The translations under genes and the position numbers were made by a program. This document shows positions 41,107 through 50,920 of a stretch of DNA of 52,625 nt, piece after piece. The notes under the pieces were generated by a model, which saw only the letters and a program-made list of their open reading frames with translations, did not search any database and was not told the DNA's origin. Source of the DNA: Bacteroidota bacterium (GTDB lineage: Bacteria; Bacteroidota; Bacteroidia; UBA8524); the NCBI GenBank assembly GCA_016124735.1, contig WGMZ01000052.1, forward strand, positions 1-52,625, given 5' to 3'. Position 1 is the stretch's first letter, and every line of letters starts with the position of its first letter.

Positions 41107-42489
41107 ATGAGTCAGATGAAAAAGACCAATCCATTGGCCAAACCAATGGAAGCCATCAGTGGTTTTAGCAAGCTGAGCAAAGAAGGTAAGGTGGAATGGA
41201 TTTGCAGTCATTTTGAGAATCCGGAAGCCGCTTATCAAACCCTCAGCACCTATTGGAATGAGGATGCCGCCTTGCAAAAGCTGCATGATGAATTTATTGA
41301 AAATACCATCACCAATTATTATCTCCCATTCGGGGTGGCACCCAATTTCCTGATTGATGGGAAAATGTATACGGTTCCGATGGCTATTGAGGAAAGCTCG
41401 GTAGTTGCTGCCGCTGCCAAAGCAGCAAATTTTTGGTTGAGTCGCGGTGGATTTAAAACGCATATCATCTCTACCACGAAAATTGGACATGTGCATTTTG
41501 CCTACTGGGGCGATTATGAGAAACTTCTCAACTTTTTCAATAGTCACATCAAAGAGCTTTTGTACAAAGAAAGTGAAGAGCTGACCAAGAACATGCGCAA
41601 TCGTGGCGGTGGTATTAAGTCCATTCAACTCATCAACAAAAACTACGAAGAGCCAAATTACTATCAAATTATGGCCACCTTCGAAACCTGCGACTCGATG
41701 GGCGCCAATTTTATCAATTCCTGCCTGGAACAATTCTCCCGCACTTTCCGCAGGGAAATCGAAAACAGCGATCTTTTTAGCGAAAGAGAAAAGGAATTGC
41801 AGGTCATTATGTGCATCCTTTCCAACTACACGCCTGAATGCCTAGTCAGAGCCGAAGTAAGCTGTCCGGTAGAAATGCTGGAAGACGAAAAAAAGGAATA
41901 CACCTGGCAGGAATTTGTCGACAAGTTTGAAAAGGCCGTGCACATCGCCCGCATTGAACCCTACCGCGCCACCACGCACAATAAGGGTGTGATGAACGGA
42001 ATTGATTCCGTGGTAATTGCCACCGGAAATGATTTTCGCGCAGTGGAAGCCTGCGCACATACCTATGCATCGCGTGGCGGACAGTACCGCAGTTTAACAG
42101 ATGTGAAGGTGGAAAATGGCGTCTTTTCATTTTGGCTGGATATCCCCCTATCTCTGGGTACAGTCGGAGGAATTACCTCATTGCATCCGATGGTGAAATT
42201 TGCCATCAATCTGCTAGACAATCCGAATGCTGAAAGATTGATGGGAATTACAGCAGTTGTCGGATTGGCTCAAAACTTCTCTGCGCTTCGCTCGTTGGTT
42301 ACCAGCGGTATTCAAAAAGGACACATGAAAATGCACCTGTTGAATATTCTTAATCAGCTGGAGGCCACAGATGAAGAAAGAAAAGTCATTGTAAAATATT
42401 TTGAGACAGATACGGTCTCACATTCCAAAGTTGTCGAATTGTTTTGCGAGATTCGGGGCATCAAAAGCCTGGAGGAACTAAAAAAATGA
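41107..42489 (+). CDS. mvaA: Hydroxymethylglutaryl-CoA reductase, class II-like
   Basis: The 460-residue protein makes mevalonate from HMG-CoA in the mevalonate route. It has ENTITNYYLPFGVAPNFLI, the Glu-bearing MAIEESSVVAAAAKAANFW, DSMGANFINSCLE (a variant of DxMGxN) and SLGTVGGITSLHPMVKFAI. The class II form is suggested by length and motif spacing. The start at 41107 follows the fni stop by one base. Its stop overlaps the next start (ATGA). Confidence 0.92.
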   Translation: MSQMKKTNPLAKPMEAISGFSKLSKEGKVEWICSHFENPEAAYQTLSTYWNEDAALQKLHDEFIENTITNYYLPFGVAPNFLIDGKMYTVPMAIEESSVVAAAAKAANFWLSRGGFKTHIISTTKIGHVHFAYWGDYEKLLNFFNSHIKELLYKESEELTKNMRNRGGGIKSIQLINKNYEEPNYYQIMATFETCDSMGANFINSCLEQFSRTFRREIENSDLFSEREKELQVIMCILSNYTPECLVRAEVSCPVEMLEDEKKEYTWQEFVDKFEKAVHIARIEPYRATTHNKGVMNGIDSVVIATGNDFRAVEACAHTYASRGGQYRSLTDVKVENGVFSFWLDIPLSLGTVGGITSLHPMVKFAINLLDNPNAERLMGITAVVGLAQNFSALRSLVTSGIQKGHMKMHLLNILNQLEATDEERKVIVKYFETDTVSHSKVVELFCEIRGIKSLEELKK

Positions 42490-43556
42490 AACATGTATTG
42501 AGTCTTCTCGCCCTTGGATTGGCATTGAGTTTTGCTTCCTGTGGCGATTCAAATAACAAGAAAAACGAAAGACCCGGGATGCCCCCGGAAAAACCCGCTC
42601 CGGAATCTCCTAAGCAAATAGGTTTGGGCATTGTACACGACAACATTGCCTTTGAAAACGACCCGAACCGCTCCTACTCCATCTATCTTCCAAAAGGCAT
42701 GCTGGCCAAACAGCGGTATCCTGTTTTGTATTGCATCGATCCGCATGGGCGTGGCGAGCAGCCCTTATTGCAATACCGTGACCTGGCCGATAGCCTTAAT
42801 ATTATTCTGGTTGGTTCCAATACCAGCAAGAATGGGATGAGTCTGGATGCCAGCAAAACAGAGATGGACCTGTTGATCAGTGAAATTCAACGCCGGTATC
42901 CGGTTGAAAGCACGATTCGTCTCCTGGGCTTCAGTGGAGGCGCTAAAGTTGCCTTTTATTATGCCGATGCCAACCCAAATGTGAGTCAGATTATTTATTC
43001 CGGTGCGATCTACCCGATGAAGCGTCAGAGCAATATTTCTATTTTAGGCATTGCCGGTAAACGGGATATGAATTTCACCGACCTCGTTTCATTTGACGTA
43101 TCGCTGGGAAAAGCACCATTCATGCACGAAATTATAGAATGGGATGGCAAACATGAATTCCCAAATCAGGCCGCTATGTACGATGGCTTCTACTTTCTGA
43201 TGAATGACTCCGTAGAAAACTACTATGAGAAAAGACCCAATATTAGTCCGGAAGAAGTGATGAGCGAACAATTGCTCAAAAAGAAATTCTATCAATCTTA
43301 TGGTACAAAAGATCTGGAATGGTGGAAAAAGGAAATTGCATTTTTGCATGAGGAAGCAACAAAGGATGTGAAGTATGAGAGAATCTTGGGATTTATTGGA
43401 TTGGGCTGTTATTCCTATACAGAACAAGCCATTAAAATGGGCGACGTTCAGAAAGCCGATTATCTGGTACAAATTTACCTGGCCGCCACTCCGGACAACG
43501 AAGATGCAAAACGCTTCGCGAAGAAGGTGGAGGAAATGAAGAAGATGAGGCAGTGA
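42486..43556 (+). CDS. Alpha/beta-hydrolase-like lipoprotein
   Basis: The 356-residue product is a lipoprotein (LALSFASC). Its core has YPVLYCIDPHGRGE and LLGFSGGAKVAFYYAD, in which GFSGG is a serine nucleophile elbow, and IIYSGAIYPM. It resembles esterase/PHB-depolymerase-like folds, and its role with the two mevalonate genes is unclear: it may simply be carried on the same transcript. ATG at 42486 overlaps the mvaA stop. Confidence 0.75.
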   Translation: MKHVLSLLALGLALSFASCGDSNNKKNERPGMPPEKPAPESPKQIGLGIVHDNIAFENDPNRSYSIYLPKGMLAKQRYPVLYCIDPHGRGEQPLLQYRDLADSLNIILVGSNTSKNGMSLDASKTEMDLLISEIQRRYPVESTIRLLGFSGGAKVAFYYADANPNVSQIIYSGAIYPMKRQSNISILGIAGKRDMNFTDLVSFDVSLGKAPFMHEIIEWDGKHEFPNQAAMYDGFYFLMNDSVENYYEKRPNISPEEVMSEQLLKKKFYQSYGTKDLEWWKKEIAFLHEEATKDVKYERILGFIGLGCYSYTEQAIKMGDVQKADYLVQIYLAATPDNEDAKRFAKKVEEMKKMRQ

Positions 43557-43711
43557 GGGCGAAAGACGCCAGACGACAGACGCCAGACACCAGACGACAG
43601 ACAACTGATACCAGAAACCTGATTCCTGATTCCTGGTAGCATCGCAATGCATTGCGATGCTACCAAACCAAGACACCAGATGCCAGACGACTGTTACCCG
43701 AAACCTGTCAA
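43557..43711. repeat. CAGACGxCAGAC repeat block with palindrome
   Basis: Directly after the hydrolase stop, phrases such as GACGCCAGACGACAGACG and CCAGACACCAGACGACAGAC are repeated, and then a 32-bp palindrome (43634..43665) is followed by AAACCAAGACACCAGATGCC. The composition is like 4567..5075 and 50755..50915. Confidence 0.8.
43634..43665. repeat. 32-bp perfect palindrome (REP-like)
   Basis: TGGTAGCATCGCAATG is followed without a gap by its exact reverse complement. A degenerate copy (TGGTAGCAATGCATTGCGAC) lies at 50840. In either strand a 16-bp hairpin could form. Confidence 0.9.
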
Positions 43712-43713
43712 AC

Positions 43714-44748
43714 CTACATCAGGATATCATTATGCGCCTGGATAGCTGAAGGCAGCTTGCGTTCCTCCAACATTTCGCGTAAATCAATTTCGATGGTTCT
43801 GCAGATGGACAGCATAGGAATGTCATTGGCCATTCCCTGAAAGGGGTTTTCGCTGTAATCGCCCAAAATTTCCATCACCACATATACCCAACCTACCAAG
43901 GCTGCTATGGGTACCGATAGATAGACACCCAGTTGGCCCATATTGAGCAGTTCCGGAATCATGCTGAATGGCAATAGCATGATAAATATCCCCACGAAAT
44001 AACGGCTCAGATTAGCAAATTGTCGGGGTAACGGAAATTTCTTGATACGTTCGCATTTGCCCTGATGCTGGTACAAATCGTAGAGCATTTTCTCCATCTC
44101 CATATGGCGAAAATCATCGATGATTCCCAAGCGCTTCAGGTTGGCCAGGTCTCTGGATTGCCGGTTAATCAACTGAGTGGCTTTGTTGCTTGCTTTCTCA
44201 ATACCGTGTAAATCATCTTTGTTTAGCAACTCATCGTAATGAATCTCCATCACCTCATTTTTCACCATGCCTGTTCCGAAATACTCCTGGTATAAGCGCG
44301 CGTAACGGCCAATATGCCCTGCCTGGCTGCTATGCTCCCAGGAGGTGGGCTCCAATAATTGTTCGCGCAAGGTATAGAGCCAGGCGATATGCCGGTATAT
44401 CAATCTCTTTTTAATGTCGATGAGGGCCGCTTGAGAAACTTCCTCTTTGGCAAACTCATCGTTTACAAATCCATCTGCATACATTCCCCAAGCCCTGCTG
44501 GAGTTCACGATAGCTCCCCAAATTTTTCGTGCTTCCCACATGCGATCATAAGCCTGGTTGTTTTTAAAACCCACATAAAAAGCTACTGCAGTGGCAATCA
44601 CCGAAACCGGAAGCCATGGAAGTTTGATATTTAACACACCCGCCTCATAACCCCAGGCCGCCAGTGCCATCAAGGCACAGAGCCAAACCATATGGTGACC
44701 GGTCCACCGGAAAAGTCTTTTTATACTTATGCCTTTACTGACAATCAT
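43714..44748 (-). CDS. Bestrophin-like membrane channel protein
   Basis: The 344-residue protein has four hydrophobic segments. The bestrophin/RFP-TM signature is VAFYVGFKNNQAYDRMWEARKIWGAIVNSSRAW, and a C-terminal LSVPIAALVGWVYVVMEILGDYSENPF closes the pore domain. The family forms pentameric channels for chloride or other ions; in bacteria the physiological role is mostly unknown. It is a solo gene between repeat-rich intergenic regions. Confidence 0.92.
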   Translation of the reverse strand: MIVSKGISIKRLFRWTGHHMVWLCALMALAAWGYEAGVLNIKLPWLPVSVIATAVAFYVGFKNNQAYDRMWEARKIWGAIVNSSRAWGMYADGFVNDEFAKEEVSQAALIDIKKRLIYRHIAWLYTLREQLLEPTSWEHSSQAGHIGRYARLYQEYFGTGMVKNEVMEIHYDELLNKDDLHGIEKASNKATQLINRQSRDLANLKRLGIIDDFRHMEMEKMLYDLYQHQGKCERIKKFPLPRQFANLSRYFVGIFIMLLPFSMIPELLNMGQLGVYLSVPIAALVGWVYVVMEILGDYSENPFQGMANDIPMLSICRTIEIDLREMLEERKLPSAIQAHNDILM

Positions 44749-44810
44749 AATCCTGTTCTTTCATCCTAAAATAGAAAAAAAGCAGGAGCAGAAAACAAAG
44801 ACGGAATGAA

Positions 44811-47800
44811 TTAGCGCAATAAGGTAATGAGTCCTTTGGTATTCTTACGATGGTATTTGCCCAAATAATCCGCTCCGCCAAAGTTGACTTGATAGACATA
44901 TACTCCGTCTGGAAGGAGTTCTCCCTGGAAGGTGCCATCCCAATATGACTGAATATCCTGACTTGAATAGACCAATGTTCCCCAGCGATCGTAGATATGA
45001 ATTTCGAATTCCGTTACGTCGACATGATTCCATTTAAGCACATCATTCAGCCCATCGCCATTGGGAGAAAATGCGGTTGGCATGAGCAACCAGGGACCGC
45101 AATTTTCCACAATTTGAATGGTATCGCTTACGGGGCAATTGTATCGATTGATTTTTTCAACCCAATAGGTTCCCGAGTCGTTTACCGTGAAATAACGGTT
45201 TTGACCCGCTAATGGGTACCAATGGTAATTACTTCCAATTCCTGCATCCAGGGTAATAAGCAATGCTTCACAAAAACCCGTGTCTTTCCCTAGATTGAGG
45301 TCTTTTGGATAGAAGTTAATCCTCGCTGTATCTCTGGATGAGCAGGCCTTTTTACCCAATTCCAGATAAATCCATCCCGTATCACTTACCTGAATATTTT
45401 GGCTCGTATCGCCAGTGCTCCAGGAATAATAGGCTGCATTCCATTTGCTCTTCAATTGGATGATGCTGTCCGCACAAATGAAAAAATCTGTCGGAATAAT
45501 CGCGTTTCTGAAATCCCGGAACTCCACCTGCATCGTATCCCGGTTGAGGCATTGTTTGTTCTTGCCCTCCACCCAGTATTGTCCATCCAGATTCACCCAT
45601 CGATTCAAAGCGGTGGAGCCATTTTCCCAATGCAGAGTGCCGGAATAAATCGGCAAAACGCGCAAGAGTCCACTGTCTTGCTGACAGAAAACCGTGTCGC
45701 TACTGTGCATAAAGACGGGTGTTAAATCTTCAATCTCCATGGTATCACGCAGAATGCAGCCCAACTCGCGCACTTCAACCCGCAGCTCTCCGGCTTGGTT
45801 CCAATCCAGCAAAGGACTTTGAATGGCACCCGGGTACCAGGTCACATCCTGGTGAGGTTTCAAATCGAAATGGAATACCTGGTCTTTGCACAGGAAGCTG
45901 TCGCTAACCAGGCGCAATAAGCGGTTATGTGTTCGAACAAGCAGCGTAGTATCCATACTGCAATTGTTTGCATAAGCAATGAACCTGACTGTGTTTTTTG
46001 GGTAGATGAAATTGGTATCTGCATGCGCACCAAAAGATGTGTCTTGCCAGTAACTGCCGAAATGAAAAAATACGGCATCCGAATAATTAGATGATGCCTG
46101 GATATCCAGACGTGTGCCGCATTGTACGAGGGTATCAGAAAAAGGAAGATCAATCCTCATCTTCTCTTTCCGAATGCGCACGGTGCGGGTGATGCTGTCC
46201 TTTTTCTCCAAAGCCACATTTTCTGTAATGAGCTTCACAGGAAAATCCCGGGTAGCCGATTGGCTGAAATACCAATGCACCGGATCCTTCAGGTTACTGG
46301 TCGTTCCATCTCCGAAATCCCAGAAATAATGAATATCCTTCCCCTGTGAGGAATAGTTGCGAAAATGCACCGAATCGGCATTGCATTGTCCGTCGAAGTT
46401 AAAAGAAGCAAGCGGTCGAAAGGGGTCAAAAGGTTTGCATACCGGATTGGAAGATGCTTTCACATCTACTACCAATTCCACCTGTTTGGATTGCAGAATG
46501 TCTTTTCCCCAATCTTCCGGGACAATGATTTGAAGGAAGAAATCGGCCGCCTCCATGCATTCAAAACCAAAGGAAGCATTCAGGTTTTCCACGCATGGAC
46601 CGGGAGTTAATGCATCACAGGAGCCATACAAGATTCTGTATTTTACCCGATTATTCAGATTTACACCTGGAACGCCCTGAAGATGAAAACTGACATTGTA
46701 GCGCATGCCGGGATTGATGTGCACTTTATGCCATAAACTCACATAGGGAGTATTATTAGGTAAAGGAAGACAAGCCATATTGTTTCCATCTTCTCCAAAA
46801 CCCTCTCCGATGCTCATGCACCGGCTATCAAGCTGGGCAGTTGTATTTCCTGCTTTATTGATTGGTGTGAGGCCTGCGTTTTGACAGTGGTCGCCGTTGA
46901 TGCCGGCAATGGGTAGCGGGGACCAGTTCATCTTGCAAGTAGTAAATCCCCATAAATAATACCCTTGAAATTCAACAAAGTATTTTCCGGGATTACAAGT
47001 GCCTTTGTAGAGAATTGTAGTACTATCGTTTACTGAATTTGTGTTTATTCTGTCTAAGGACGAAACATAGAATTTTCTCAGAGAGGAATTGGACTTCAAA
47101 GCAGCTGCATCCAAAGAATCAGGCAAACGGTAAATTGAAGCATTCATCTTCGTAGTAAATTCAAGTGTTCCAGCCTGCTTTAATTCAAAGTAATACCAGG
47201 TACTTCCATTTCCACTCCAAACTTTCTTGTTTGGTGTAAGGACTGGAATTATTCCGCTCATATAGTGCAGTTCGAGACTAGTAGAATCGGCGGATATCGA
47301 ACAATTCAAAAGAACAGGAGGTATCTCAGTGGCACCTTGAATAACACCCAAATCAACATACGATTCAAAATGTTCTTCAGGGTATTGCTTAATGGGTATC
47401 ATCCTCATTTCCATTAAGGTTGAATCCCCGATATAACCCAAACTTACTATGGAATATTTTCCTGGTTGAAGATTGCAATATTGGACTACTCTTGTTTCGC
47501 ATGGAGTAATCCAATTGGCGCTATCATACAGTAAATTTGGGTTTTGACTGATACTTCCTTTAATCAGAAAGTTACCAGTCTGCCTTGCCAAATACTGCAG
47601 TTCCATCGCCTGGTTAATCTCAAATTCTGAGTATAGATAACTCTCTGCACCATTGAATTTCCAATTGCAATTGGTTTCCAGATAGTTTGTGAGTTTTGGG
47701 GTTCGGTTTTTACAACTGAAATAAATAGGCGTATTCGACTGATATAATTTCTCGATAGGATATAGCGTTCCCTGATAGTTCGTATCTCCAGCATTCAATG

Positions 47801-49730
47801 TCATTCCGTTGTTATAAACGAACGGGTTTGAAATACTTCCGATTGTGCTGTTATTGCCTTGAGCAGCTGCCGGAGAAATTGAAACCTGATAAGGTGTTTG
47901 TCCCTTCGCCATGCAGTCAGCCTCATAGATACTCTTTCTAGTTACCATGGTATACCAACCTGTATCCGGGAAACCGCAATAGTAAGGGAGATAGGTATCA
48001 ATTATGTCGATCAATTCATTTCCAGTCCCTTGACTTTTTCTTCCTTTAAATAAGTATCCATCTACCCATGAATCATAATACGGAGGAACACGCCTGTCAA
48101 CGGTGAAAAGTAGAGGCACGACTGAGGAAATATAAAACTCCCGGAATTCAAAAGACGCAGTATCCCAATGATCCCCCAACCAGACTATTTGGGGAATATT
48201 ATCAAACACATCTCCTTTCGATACGGTTGGATTTGGAAAACTGCTAATTATGTCCCCCAAAACCTCAGGCTTCATGCTATCATTGAATTGATAGGCATAT
48301 TGAGCTATATCATAAAAATTAGGAGAAATGCGAAGAGCAAAACCCGAACTTGAAGGATCATCTCCAAATAATAATCGAAGCGTGTAAACACCGGATTCCA
48401 AACAATATTCAAGTCCGTTTGGCGAAACCAAACTTACCTTATCGCAACCATTCTGAATATCTCCTTTGTATAATTCGGTCTTTAGAGAAGGGTAATCAAT
48501 ACTGAATCTTGATATTAATTGCGTCTTAAACGAGGCTATTTGTGATTTAGCACTGTTAAACGTGTACCAAAGCTGCCTGTTATATTGGCAAGTTATCCCC
48601 TTCCAATTTTGAAATTCCAGTTGCTGATTTAGATTCGGGCACAGCAAAGTATCAATCAAAGAATTGCAATTCAGCGTGTCATAAAAAACACTCTTTAACG
48701 TGAGATTCTGAAATTGTGAAGGCAGATGAAAAGGGTCAGCATGGGGTGTTCCTCCGGCATCTTGACTAATCCAAGTGATATGTATATTTGAGCTGTAAGA
48801 GTTTTCCGGGTAAAATATCAGAAGGCGATAAAGGCCTTTTTTCAGGGCTTGCATCTTTGGGCAACCCAATGTTATGAGGTAGCCATTCCTACTTAATTGA
48901 TCACCATTGACTTTTTCGTCAACTATAACAGGCCATTGGCTGATGGGTAATGTTGAGTCCTCCCTCAAAAGTAAAATTTTCGCGAATTGGTAGTTTTTAA
49001 TGAATGACGATAATTCTAACAAATACTGGTCATAGTCTCCATCCAAATAGATACGCTCACTTACCTGATTCCAACCAATTGAAGCCGGCGCGAGGGCCTT
49101 CACTTCGCGGTCTGGATAATTTGAACAAGCAGACATCAAGTTAGTATATAGTGTGTTAAAAGGAGTGGTAAATGAATCTACCATCAGATGATAAAAATCC
49201 GGAGCATTCGGATTGGGCAACTCAATATTGATTGAGACATTGATGGAATCGGTGCAACGCAGGCGCGATAACACTTGTACGTAATAAGTGCCTTCTTCCA
49301 GACAGCTGTTTTGAACAAAGCCTACCCGGTTCAATACCGGAAAAGCATCAGCCAGATAGTTGGGTGCAGCAAGTCCTTGTGGGTCTTTATAAACCGCCAT
49401 TCCCATGTCCAACTGGCTTGTATTCGTGTCGTTCTGATCCAGTGTAATCTTAACGGCTCTTCTGGTGGGAATCGTGAATTTGTACCAGATGGATCGCTCG
49501 ATCAGTCCGGCGTGTACCAAATCATCCGGAAAATATTCATTGGAGGATACGGTGGCCAATGCCATCGGATAACTATCTCCGGAAAAAGTCCCGGTTGCGA
49601 AGCCTGACCCGGGTATTTGAATCACTGCAGGAGAGGAAAAATCGTCCATGTACTGTGCCTTCGCTTGTACAGAAAGGAATAGGCTTAGAAGCAAAATTCC
49701 ATGAAGAATCAGATACTTGGAAGATGACAT
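44811..49730 (-). CDS. Large secreted T9SS type B (gliding-associated) protein with PKD domain
   Basis: This 1639-residue protein has a signal peptide (ending QAKAQ) and a long beta-rich N-terminal part with repeated 'FxIPT..VKITLDQND' type segments about 100 residues long. A PKD domain (ASFNFDGQCNADSVHF, IHYFWDFGDGTTSN) lies at about residues 1115-1180, followed by Ig-like repeats with VxVxxxG...W..G patterns. The C-terminal type B sorting domain has LMPTAFSPNGDGLNDVLKWN and YDRWGTLVYSSQD. It is exported by the type IX system and probably displayed at the surface or released, with adhesive or scaffold functions. It is the largest gene in the window. Confidence 0.9.
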   Translation of the reverse strand: MSSSKYLILHGILLLSLFLSVQAKAQYMDDFSSPAVIQIPGSGFATGTFSGDSYPMALATVSSNEYFPDDLVHAGLIERSIWYKFTIPTRRAVKITLDQNDTNTSQLDMGMAVYKDPQGLAAPNYLADAFPVLNRVGFVQNSCLEEGTYYVQVLSRLRCTDSINVSINIELPNPNAPDFYHLMVDSFTTPFNTLYTNLMSACSNYPDREVKALAPASIGWNQVSERIYLDGDYDQYLLELSSFIKNYQFAKILLLREDSTLPISQWPVIVDEKVNGDQLSRNGYLITLGCPKMQALKKGLYRLLIFYPENSYSSNIHITWISQDAGGTPHADPFHLPSQFQNLTLKSVFYDTLNCNSLIDTLLCPNLNQQLEFQNWKGITCQYNRQLWYTFNSAKSQIASFKTQLISRFSIDYPSLKTELYKGDIQNGCDKVSLVSPNGLEYCLESGVYTLRLLFGDDPSSSGFALRISPNFYDIAQYAYQFNDSMKPEVLGDIISSFPNPTVSKGDVFDNIPQIVWLGDHWDTASFEFREFYISSVVPLLFTVDRRVPPYYDSWVDGYLFKGRKSQGTGNELIDIIDTYLPYYCGFPDTGWYTMVTRKSIYEADCMAKGQTPYQVSISPAAAQGNNSTIGSISNPFVYNNGMTLNAGDTNYQGTLYPIEKLYQSNTPIYFSCKNRTPKLTNYLETNCNWKFNGAESYLYSEFEINQAMELQYLARQTGNFLIKGSISQNPNLLYDSANWITPCETRVVQYCNLQPGKYSIVSLGYIGDSTLMEMRMIPIKQYPEEHFESYVDLGVIQGATEIPPVLLNCSISADSTSLELHYMSGIIPVLTPNKKVWSGNGSTWYYFELKQAGTLEFTTKMNASIYRLPDSLDAAALKSNSSLRKFYVSSLDRINTNSVNDSTTILYKGTCNPGKYFVEFQGYYLWGFTTCKMNWSPLPIAGINGDHCQNAGLTPINKAGNTTAQLDSRCMSIGEGFGEDGNNMACLPLPNNTPYVSLWHKVHINPGMRYNVSFHLQGVPGVNLNNRVKYRILYGSCDALTPGPCVENLNASFGFECMEAADFFLQIIVPEDWGKDILQSKQVELVVDVKASSNPVCKPFDPFRPLASFNFDGQCNADSVHFRNYSSQGKDIHYFWDFGDGTTSNLKDPVHWYFSQSATRDFPVKLITENVALEKKDSITRTVRIRKEKMRIDLPFSDTLVQCGTRLDIQASSNYSDAVFFHFGSYWQDTSFGAHADTNFIYPKNTVRFIAYANNCSMDTTLLVRTHNRLLRLVSDSFLCKDQVFHFDLKPHQDVTWYPGAIQSPLLDWNQAGELRVEVRELGCILRDTMEIEDLTPVFMHSSDTVFCQQDSGLLRVLPIYSGTLHWENGSTALNRWVNLDGQYWVEGKNKQCLNRDTMQVEFRDFRNAIIPTDFFICADSIIQLKSKWNAAYYSWSTGDTSQNIQVSDTGWIYLELGKKACSSRDTARINFYPKDLNLGKDTGFCEALLITLDAGIGSNYHWYPLAGQNRYFTVNDSGTYWVEKINRYNCPVSDTIQIVENCGPWLLMPTAFSPNGDGLNDVLKWNHVDVTEFEIHIYDRWGTLVYSSQDIQSYWDGTFQGELLPDGVYVYQVNFGGADYLGKYHRKNTKGLITLLR

Positions 49731-49814
49731 GAAGGCGACTTACTCCTCTAAGGTAAGGTTTGCACGTAAAAAAATGTAGCATAATCTTCATTTTTCGAGG
49801 AACTCGCATTCCCC

Positions 49815-49822
49815 TATCTTCG
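49815..49822 (+). promoter_or_regulatory. -7 box of the GHMP kinase gene
   Basis: TATCTTCG followed by CAGCC fits TAnnTTYG and ends 5 bases before the ATG, implying a very short or no leader. Confidence 0.45.
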
Positions 49823-49827
49823 CAGCC

Positions 49828-50757
49828 ATGGCCGGATCTCTTCATTTTCGCGCAAACGGTAAACTCATGCTCTTTGGAGAATATGCGGTATTGAACGGAT
49901 GCACTGCCATTGCATGGCCGACCCGTTTCGGACAAAATCTGCAGGTTCATTCAGAGAAATTGCTGGTAAACGGTCTTTACTGGAAGAGTATCGACCATAA
50001 GGGAGAGGTATGGTTTGAGGCCTATTTTGATGAGGAATTCAATCTTCTCCATGAATTGCAAAACGAGGTAGCACTCACTCTGCAAAAAATTCTTTTGAAG
50101 GCCCGAAGTTTAAACCCGGAATTTTTAAAAGATGGAAATTATCATTCGGCAGAGATTGAAGCTGATTATCCCCGTGAATGGGGACTCGGTTCCAGCTCTA
50201 CCCTCATCTATCTGATTGCAAAATGGGCCGAAGTAGATCCGATGAAATTATTCTTTTCGACACTAAGTGGAAGTGGCTATGACGTAGCCTGCGCTGGCAG
50301 CGAAACGCCCATTGCCTACCAGAAAACCGGACTACACCAGGCCACGTGGAAAGCGTTGAATTGGGACCTGTCTGTTTTAGATTCTGCCTGCTTTGTATAT
50401 CTCGGCACGAAGCAAAGCAGTCGCGAAGGCATCCTGTATTATGTGAATAAAGGCCTGGACAAACAAGAAATGGCGGAGTCGCTGAATGCATTGGTGGAAG
50501 ATTATCTCCTCTACCCATCCAGGGAAAAATTATTGGAATCCATGGATGACAGCGAAGAACTTTTGAGCCAATCTTTGATGATGGATAAAGTAAAGGACCT
50601 CTATTTCTCTGACTTCCCTGGTTCGGTTAAGTCGCTCGGTGCCTGGGGCGGTGATTTTGTGATGGCCCTGGCCAATGACCCGGAATTCGACGCAAAATCG
50701 TATTTCATCCAAAAAGGATACGAGATAGTATTGGCGCCCAAAGAGATGTTATTGTAG
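49828..50757 (+). CDS. GHMP-family kinase (GYDxA type, mevalonate-kinase-like)
   Basis: The 309-residue kinase has RANGKLMLFGEYAVLNG at the N-terminus, the phosphate loop EWGLGSSSTLIYL at about 114-126 and SGSGYDVACAGSETPI at about 151. The last is the GYDIA-type signature given to a Bacteroidota GHMP clade thought to serve as mevalonate or phosphomevalonate kinase. It likely phosphorylates a mevalonate intermediate and complements fni and mvaA, which are 8 kb away. It is monocistronic. Confidence 0.88.
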   Translation: MAGSLHFRANGKLMLFGEYAVLNGCTAIAWPTRFGQNLQVHSEKLLVNGLYWKSIDHKGEVWFEAYFDEEFNLLHELQNEVALTLQKILLKARSLNPEFLKDGNYHSAEIEADYPREWGLGSSSTLIYLIAKWAEVDPMKLFFSTLSGSGYDVACAGSETPIAYQKTGLHQATWKALNWDLSVLDSACFVYLGTKQSSREGILYYVNKGLDKQEMAESLNALVEDYLLYPSREKLLESMDDSEELLSQSLMMDKVKDLYFSDFPGSVKSLGAWGGDFVMALANDPEFDAKSYFIQKGYEIVLAPKEMLL

Positions 50758-50915
50758 ACGACAGACACCTGACAGCAGACGCCTGAAAGCAGATGCCCGA
50801 TACCCGGTTCCCCCACATAACAGATAAGCTCTGTACCTGGTAGCAATGCATTGCGACGCTAGCAAACCAAGGCGCCCAATGACATATTATTGCAGACGGC
50901 AGACACCAGATACCC
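50755..50915. repeat. CAGAC-type repeat block
   Basis: It follows the kinase stop immediately with GACGACAGACACCTGACAGC and CAGACGCCTGAAAGCAGATG, the degenerate palindrome at 50840, then AAACCAAGGCGCC and another GCAGACGGCAGACACC. The order palindrome then AAACCAAG is as in 43557..43711. Confidence 0.75.
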
Positions 50916-50920
50916 TCCTT

